The translations under genes and the position numbers were made by a program. Of a DNA stretch of 10,863 nucleotides, positions 6,712 through 10,863 are shown in pieces. Origin of the DNA: Ignavibacteria bacterium UBA6688 (GTDB lineage: Bacteria; Bacteroidota; Ignavibacteria; UBA10030); the NCBI GenBank assembly GCA_002454845.1, contig DKJQ01000356.1, positions 1-10,863 of the forward strand, given 5' to 3'. The notes below the pieces were generated by a model that searched no databases, had not been told where the DNA came from, and worked only from the letters and a program-made list of their open reading frames with translations. Positions within the stretch are counted from its first letter, which is position 1; each line of letters starts with the position of its first letter.

Positions 6712-9700
6712 TTAGTAGTTGATGGCAATGCCGAACTGCATGGAACGGATCTGCGGATGCGTGAAGTAGTCGAACCCGCGTCCTTCGGCATTCTGGAACG
6801 TGTTGAGTTCAGGATCGTACCCGCTGTAATCGGTCCACGTCTTCAGGTTTCTTCCCGAAGCCGTCAGGACGATCGACTCGATATTGAAGAAGGGAACTTT
6901 CCTGATGCGATACGAAACGGAGACGTCACGCAGCTTGACATATGAGCCGTCTTCGACTCCGACCTCGGTAATCTGGTAGGCGAAGCCGTTTCCGTACACG
7001 CGATAGTACACCTCACGCCGCAACTGCTCGCCCGGTTGGTACGTTCGGCCGCCGGTAAGTCCGAGGTTCGACGCTGTCGTCCCCTCGTAGATCACCGGAT
7101 CACCCTTCTCGTTGAACCAGGGAGCCTCGCGGTCTTCCGTGTCACCGTGCGTGCCGAAGTTGTACATGGCTCCGCGTGTCCCGTTCCACACCTTGAATCC
7201 CTGGGCAATATCGAACATTACCGACACATTCAGATCGCCGTTCAGGAATGTGAAATCGTTCCGGATCGAGCCGGTCCAATCCGGGTCCGCTTTCCCGAGT
7301 TCAACAAAGGTGCTGTTGAGGCGGGGGGCACCCTTGATCGGCCGACCGAGGAAGTTGTCCCTTCGTGTCGGATCGCTGGGATCTGAGTATACCATGTTCC
7401 CGCTGGCGTCGCGCTCGTACCCTGTGCCCAACCAGGTTCCTAGGGGGCGACCTTCTTTCGCGATATTGTAATGCCCCTGGAAGGCGCCGCCGATCGTGAC
7501 GTACGAGGATTCAAAACCTTCGAGCTTGGTAACCTCGTTTGTGATCTTCGCGTAATTGAACCCGATGATCCACGCGAATGCATCCATGCGAATCGGGTTA
7601 ATGTCGAGCTTTACCTCGAATCCCTTGTTCCACATCTCGCCGGCATTCCTCAGTTGATTCGAATAGCCGGTGGAGGTGGGGACAGTCACGTTCAGGAGCA
7701 TCTCTGTGATGTCCTGGCGGTAGTACGAGAATTCGAGATTGACGCGACGATCCCAGAATGCCCCGTCAAAACCGGCTTCGATCTCGGTTGTCAACTCGGG
7801 TTTCGTCTCGTCATTCCCCGCAAATGTGTCTTGGCGGATGCCGATCTGTGGCGAGCGTCCGGCGCTGACTCCCCGACCCCACGGATCGAAAAATCCCGTC
7901 GTGGTATACAGGTAGTTGGTGGAATACACGCCCGGTGTCCTACCCGCCTGTCCCCATGCCGCACGGATCTTGAATTCATCGATGATGCCCTTCAGATCCT
8001 GCATGAAAGATTCCTGTGAGAGCCGGTACGCGATACTTGCCTTTGGATAGTAATGCACGGGGGACGATTTGCCAAAGGTTGAGCCCGCGTCGCGTCGCAC
8101 TGCGCCGGTGACGGTCACACGATCCCACGCGTTGACGGTCCCTTGAGTGTAATAGGAGTAGATCCGGCTTTCCGAACGGCTCGAAGAAGCGTTCTTCGTG
8201 ATGCCCGCACCGATCTCGTCATAGAACGGGAGCGTTGTGCTTGAGTTACCGGTCGTGCTGTTGCTCACAAAGAAGGAAAGTTGTTGCCCAAGCACAAGCG
8301 TGCCGAGGATATCGCTCGTAAACTGATATTTCCCGCTCAACATCAGGTCCGTATTGACCACGTTGTTCGTCCAGCGATACTGGTCAACCTGACCTGCGTT
8401 GGCAGGAGTCGATCCGGCCGATCCGTTGAACAGACGGCGGAAATCGAACTGGTTGTAACGATCCCATCCGACGTTGCCGGTTAAACGCATCCCTTCATAG
8501 AAGTCATAGTCGAATCCTGTGCTGTGGATGAACCGGGTCAATTCGAGATTGTATTTGTTGAACTCCATCGTCCAGAATGGGTTGTCGTACGAGGCGAACC
8601 TTCGTTGTGTGACACCATCCGGCCGGAGGTAGTTCTTGTGATCGAATTCCGGCGGTGAACGCAGGGCGCCCAGCAGGATTCCCGCCGTGTTGCTTCCATC
8701 CTGCGGAAGGTTGCCCCCCTGGTTGATGAAATTCGAATTGCTCCGGATTCCCAGACTGTTGAACGGAACATAGTTCAGGTTCAACCGGATATTCTGCCTC
8801 GCATAATCCGAGTTCCGGAGCACACCCCGTTGATCGGTGAATGAACCGGATGCCAGATACCGGAAGGTCGTGCTTCCACCGGAAACCGACAGGGAATTCT
8901 CCATGATGGAGCCGCTCTGGAACACGTCCGTCGAATGGTCATAGGTCGGTGTTCCGGGTGCAAGGGCAGCGCCCCAGGAATCGGTCGAGCCGCCGGCTCC
9001 CGTAGCGTCGTTGTACGGAATCCGCTGGCCGTAGGTCTTCTGGACCGAAAGCGAACTTGGGACGTCGTCATAACTGTATGACGTACTGTAGCTGATCCTG
9101 GCAAGCTTGCCGGCTTCGCTCAATTTCCCCGTCTTCGTCGTAATGAGGATTACGCCATTGGATGCGCGTGCCCCGTAGATGGCCGCGGCCGATGCGCCCT
9201 TCAGGACCTCGATCGACTCGATGTCGTTCGGGTTGATGTCGCTCGCGCGGTTTGGCGTCTGAACGTTTCCCGAGCCCCAGTACACATAACTGTTATCGAT
9301 GGGAACACCATCGACCACATATAGTGGCTGGGAACTCCCGGTCACCGTTCGACGGCCGCGGAGGGTGATATACGTCCCTGCTCCGGGGGTTCCGGAATTC
9401 TTCGAAACCCGCATCCCGGCAACTTTGCCCGCCAGGGCATCCATCACGGAGGTCACCGGTACTTTGGCGATATCGCTCCCTGCAACCTTGGCGATCGAAT
9501 TACCAAGCTGGGAGCGGGGAATCTCGCCGGACAATCCCGTCACCACAACTTCATCGATCCTCAGGACATCCTCTGCAAGGTCGAAATTCTGCGTCAAGGT
9601 TTGTCCGGCCGCGACACGGATTGTCTGTCGCGCCGTTGTGTAGCCGACGAATCGCACGACCATCCTGTATTCTCCGGGCGGGATGCCTGTAACGAGATAG

Positions 9701-9906
9701 GCCCCTTCGGAGTTGGTTGCCGCACCGCGATTCGTTCCCTCAAGCAGCACGTTCGCGCCGATCAGGGGCTCACCCGTACTCCTGTCCTTTACAATACCCC
9801 GCACGTCGCCTGTAAGCTGTTGTGAGAGAACAGGTTTCGCCATCACCGCAACAAGTACAGCGATAGTCAGCAAGGCCATCAAACAACTCTTTAACGAGTT
9901 TTGCAT
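6712..9906 (-). CDS. susC: SusC/RagA-family TonB-linked outer-membrane transporter
   Basis: This 1064-residue TonB-dependent receptor should import a nutrient across the outer membrane together with SusD. Parts in order: signal peptide at 1-28 (ALLTIAVLVAVMAKPVLSQ); CarboxypepD_reg-like domain at about 32-112 (GIVKDRSTGEPLIGANVLLE, GIPPGEYRMVVRFVGY); a TonB-box-like IDEVVVTGL at 117-125; plug domain at about 135-258 with LYVVDGVPID, DIESIEVLKGASAAAIYG and NGVILITT; then a long barrel ending in RSMQFGIAINY with a C-terminal tyrosine. There is no N-terminal STN domain, so signalling to an anti-sigma factor is not indicated. I chose the ATG at 9906 because it has a strong AGGAGGAGG Shine-Dalgarno and gives a proper signal peptide; the frame stays open to a TTG at 10080, but that would bury the signal peptide. 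susD follows after 16 bases and a terminator closes the pair. The symbol is a family label and the substrate is unknown. Confidence 0.95.
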   Translation of the reverse strand: MQNSLKSCLMALLTIAVLVAVMAKPVLSQQLTGDVRGIVKDRSTGEPLIGANVLLEGTNRGAATNSEGAYLVTGIPPGEYRMVVRFVGYTTARQTIRVAAGQTLTQNFDLAEDVLRIDEVVVTGLSGEIPRSQLGNSIAKVAGSDIAKVPVTSVMDALAGKVAGMRVSKNSGTPGAGTYITLRGRRTVTGSSQPLYVVDGVPIDNSYVYWGSGNVQTPNRASDINPNDIESIEVLKGASAAAIYGARASNGVILITTKTGKLSEAGKLARISYSTSYSYDDVPSSLSVQKTYGQRIPYNDATGAGGSTDSWGAALAPGTPTYDHSTDVFQSGSIMENSLSVSGGSTTFRYLASGSFTDQRGVLRNSDYARQNIRLNLNYVPFNSLGIRSNSNFINQGGNLPQDGSNTAGILLGALRSPPEFDHKNYLRPDGVTQRRFASYDNPFWTMEFNKYNLELTRFIHSTGFDYDFYEGMRLTGNVGWDRYNQFDFRRLFNGSAGSTPANAGQVDQYRWTNNVVNTDLMLSGKYQFTSDILGTLVLGQQLSFFVSNSTTGNSSTTLPFYDEIGAGITKNASSSRSESRIYSYYTQGTVNAWDRVTVTGAVRRDAGSTFGKSSPVHYYPKASIAYRLSQESFMQDLKGIIDEFKIRAAWGQAGRTPGVYSTNYLYTTTGFFDPWGRGVSAGRSPQIGIRQDTFAGNDETKPELTTEIEAGFDGAFWDRRVNLEFSYYRQDITEMLLNVTVPTSTGYSNQLRNAGEMWNKGFEVKLDINPIRMDAFAWIIGFNYAKITNEVTKLEGFESSYVTIGGAFQGHYNIAKEGRPLGTWLGTGYERDASGNMVYSDPSDPTRRDNFLGRPIKGAPRLNSTFVELGKADPDWTGSIRNDFTFLNGDLNVSVMFDIAQGFKVWNGTRGAMYNFGTHGDTEDREAPWFNEKGDPVIYEGTTASNLGLTGGRTYQPGEQLRREVYYRVYGNGFAYQITEVGVEDGSYVKLRDVSVSYRIRKVPFFNIESIVLTASGRNLKTWTDYSGYDPELNTFQNAEGRGFDYFTHPQIRSMQFGIAINY

Positions 9907-9908
9907 GA

Positions 9909-9918
9909 CCTCCTCCTG
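9909..9918 (-). promoter_or_regulatory. Strong Shine-Dalgarno site that decides the susC start
   Basis: The minus strand reads CAGGAGGAGG ending 2 bases before the ATG at 9906-9904; the AGGAGG core itself lies 5 bases upstream. This supports 9906 over the in-frame ATG at 9921, which lies before the site. The same ten bases recur at 10083-10092 (see findings). Confidence 0.75.
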
Positions 9919-9957
9919 CATGTAATGAGTGATTAAAAGAGTTGTGTGAACCGTGAG

Positions 9958-10115
9958 CGAGGGATTCCTCGGTAGGCAGCAGCGAGATGTAGCGCCGGAA
10001 CAAAGAGACTTTCGCCTCTCCTCCCGATCGGATGGAGCGTGAAACAATCCTACGGCCGGGGGCAAGTGCCGGGACAACAAGTCCTCCTCCTGGAATTACC
10101 GGCTTCGAGGAATCC
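9958..10115 (-). promoter_or_regulatory. Candidate structured leader upstream of susC
   Basis: On the susC strand this stretch begins with GGATTCCTCG (10115-10106) and ends with its exact complement CGAGGAATCC (9971-9962), which could close a long-range stem. Nested inside is GTAGG (10053-10049), complementary to CCTAC (9976-9972); the latter directly abuts the outer stem. A hairpin AGAGGC-GAAA-GTCTCT with a GNRA loop lies at 10019-10004. A competing local hairpin CGAGG/CCTCG with a 4-base loop lies at 9971-9958. I matched no known riboswitch consensus and found no convincing promoter hexamers. These pairings are visible, but short inverted repeats also occur by chance. Confidence 0.3.
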
Positions 10116-10427
10116 GGCATTCCGTGAGAAGGTCGAGCCTCCTTCGTGCGCAGCTTTGTCCTGGGGTCCGTAAAGTGAATCCTTCAGCTCTGGGGAGGTA
10201 CGCTCAACTTATGTGCCATTCGCACTCCTAGTAGGCTAAGAGTGAGGGCGGCTTTTGTTCCGCTTGTGAAACATTTGTCGGGCGTTTTTGGCAGGTATTT
10301 TCCCAATTCCGGTAAACGGGAGGCGGGCGGGGTCTCTCCTCTTGATTTCAAGAATCGCGAAGACGGCGGGATCTTACCCCGAAGTGTGAAGGAGTGGCCC
10401 GGGCAAGGTTTGCGATCAGGTTGGTCA
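10116..10427. other. Non-coding stretch upstream of susC
   Basis: I see no believable gene on either strand. A plus-strand open frame starts at 10242 but runs straight through the terminator hairpin and has no recognisable protein features in its first half. A hairpin at 10223-10244 (CACTCCTAG, loop TAGG, CTAAGAGTG, one G-T pair) is the only clear structure; it has no T-tract. A susC promoter should lie between here and 9920 but I cannot place it. Confidence 0.5.
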
Positions 10428-10428
10428 G

Positions 10429-10461
10429 AAAAAAAAGGAGGCTCTCTCGAGCCTCCTTTTT
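10429..10461 (+). terminator. Strong bidirectional intrinsic terminator-like hairpin
   Basis: AAAAAGGAGGCTC (10432-10444) pairs perfectly with GAGCCTCCTTTTT (10449-10461) around a TCTC loop. The GC-rich part is 8 bp. A T-run follows it on the plus strand, and eight A residues at 10429-10436 give a T-run on the minus strand, so it should stop transcription in both directions. No intact gene ends just before it on either strand. It may protect susC from transcription originating to the right, or be left over from a lost gene. Confidence 0.75.
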
Positions 10462-10494
10462 GTGTTCCGGCCTTCTTCGGTCCGTTATGGGATC

Positions 10495-10766
10495 GTAAAC
10501 CGCGCCACCAAGCTCTGCCAGTTGCTGCGAGCAGGCTTCTGAAGGAAGTCTTCCACAGTACTGATGGTCTCTACGAACTGCGCCGGCTCGTCAGTGCCTA
10601 TGAGGACCTTGTCAAGGCCGGTGTACGCTCACAAAACCAGAAGAAGTGCCTCCAGCAGGAACACGGTGACACAGGGAAACACTCAACGTTTATTATGGAA
10701 CACCTTGATCAGAGTATCGAACTCTACCGATCGAGCAAGCAACAGTATGAACGCAAGCTCTCTTGA
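10495..10766 (+). pseudogene. Frameshifted, truncated fragment resembling an IS110-family transposase
   Basis: Two reading frames join into one family-like sequence. In the first, ATKLCQLLRAGF ends at a TGA (10540-10542). In the frame beginning at 10539, LKEVFHSTDGLYELRRL continues, then VSAYEDLVKAGVRSQNQKK, then FIMEHLDQSIELYRSSKQQY, to a TGA at 10764-10766. The join needs one missing base near 10537-10540. The pattern resembles the part of IS110-type DEDD transposases just after the RuvC-like domain: the KL-hxLLRxGxLKxV stretch, LRRL-x-R/Y-x-x-LV and a helical segment. About 90 residues remain of an expected 340-400; the catalytic N-terminal part and the C-terminal serine region are missing. 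Upstream, DRKPRHQ in the second frame may be the remnant of the usual (T)DR-x-DA motif, implying further damage. Family assignment is from memory of motifs. Confidence 0.6.
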
Positions 10767-10781
10767 CATTCTTTTCTATAG

Positions 10782-10837
10782 ACGACTGAACGACCCGCCC
10801 TAACGGCATGGTCGGGCAAACAGTCGTTCGGGCGGGT
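10782..10837 (+). repeat. Crossed inverted repeats (pseudoknot-like arrangement)
   Basis: ACGACTG (10782-10788) is complementary to CAGTCGT (10821-10827), and ACCCGCCC (10793-10800) is complementary to GGGCGGGT (10830-10837). The arms interleave (A, B, A', B'), so the two stems either compete or form a pseudoknot. GAACGA (10788-10793) also pairs with TCGTTC (10824-10829), a third alternative. The site lies 15 bases after the end of the transposase fragment. Confidence 0.5.
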
Positions 10838-10863
10838 AAGACACAGCCGGAGGCCTACTGATG

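Noticed and set aside
6696..6791. Longer susD starting at 6791
   Set aside because: It would overlap susC and hide the lipoprotein signal peptide; the ATG at 6695 has a GGGAG site 8 bases upstream.
9907..10080. Longer susC starting at TTG 10080
   Set aside because: It would put 58 non-homologous residues in front of a clear signal peptide; the ATG at 9906 has its own strong Shine-Dalgarno.
10242..10766. Plus-strand 174-codon open frame as one intact gene
   Set aside because: It runs through a strong terminator hairpin, its first half has no protein-like pattern, and only its second half matches a transposase-like sequence whose upstream part lies in another frame.
10797..10837. Integron attC-like site (CCCTAAC near GC-rich arms)
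   Set aside because: The core does not fit RYYYAAC, no matching GTTRRRY partner is present and the arm layout is interleaved, unlike an attC site.
2081..10858. Shared 13-base string GCCGGAGGCCTAC at 2081-2093 and 10846-10858
   Set aside because: One match of this length is expected by chance in a window of this size, and the flanks show no further similarity.

Overview
The window looks like chromosomal DNA from a member of the Bacteroidota/Chlorobiota (FCB) group. The evidence is a complete SusC/SusD outer-membrane pair, a DUF5916-type outer-membrane barrel protein and several small exported proteins. The sequence is moderately GC-rich. Several genes carry good Shine-Dalgarno (SD) sequences, which typical Bacteroides genes often lack, so an Ignavibacteria/Kapabacteria-like or other deep FCB lineage seems more likely than Bacteroides itself; this is inference. 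I found no rRNA, tRNA or CRISPR array.

Layout, left to right. (1) 3-1574, plus strand: the C-terminal part of a DUF5916 protein, cut by the window edge. It overlaps by 4 bases (ATGA) with (2) 1571-3112, a complete RlmD/RumA-type 23S rRNA m5U methyltransferase with all expected Fe-S and catalytic residues and an unusual low-complexity insertion. (3) 3113-3344: a spacer between converging genes, with at most a weak small ORF. (4) 3345-5220, minus strand: three exported or membrane proteins in a row. In transcription order these are a 135-residue possible lipoprotein of unknown function, a CsgG/LpoB-like domain protein with a C-terminal membrane helix, and a carboxypeptidase-regulatory-like plus plug-like protein with no beta-barrel. 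(5) 5236-5275: a strong intrinsic terminator for (6) 5295-9906, minus strand: susC (1064 aa) followed 16 bases later by susD (466 aa). (7) 9907-10863: mostly non-coding. It holds the susC leader with predicted hairpins, a strong bidirectional terminator, a frameshifted fragment resembling an IS110-family transposase, and a pair of crossed inverted repeats at the right edge.

SusC and SusD should form the usual 'pedal-bin' importer: a TonB-dependent barrel capped by a surface lipoprotein. No glycosidase, peptidase, sigma/anti-sigma pair or two-component regulator is present, so the substrate cannot be assigned. The three genes after the susCD terminator share its strand and all carry export signals. 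They may be accessory envelope proteins, but nothing shows directly that they work with SusCD. The most unusual items are the barrel-less plug protein and its two exported neighbours. The transposase fragment and the structured regions near the right end also merit checking.
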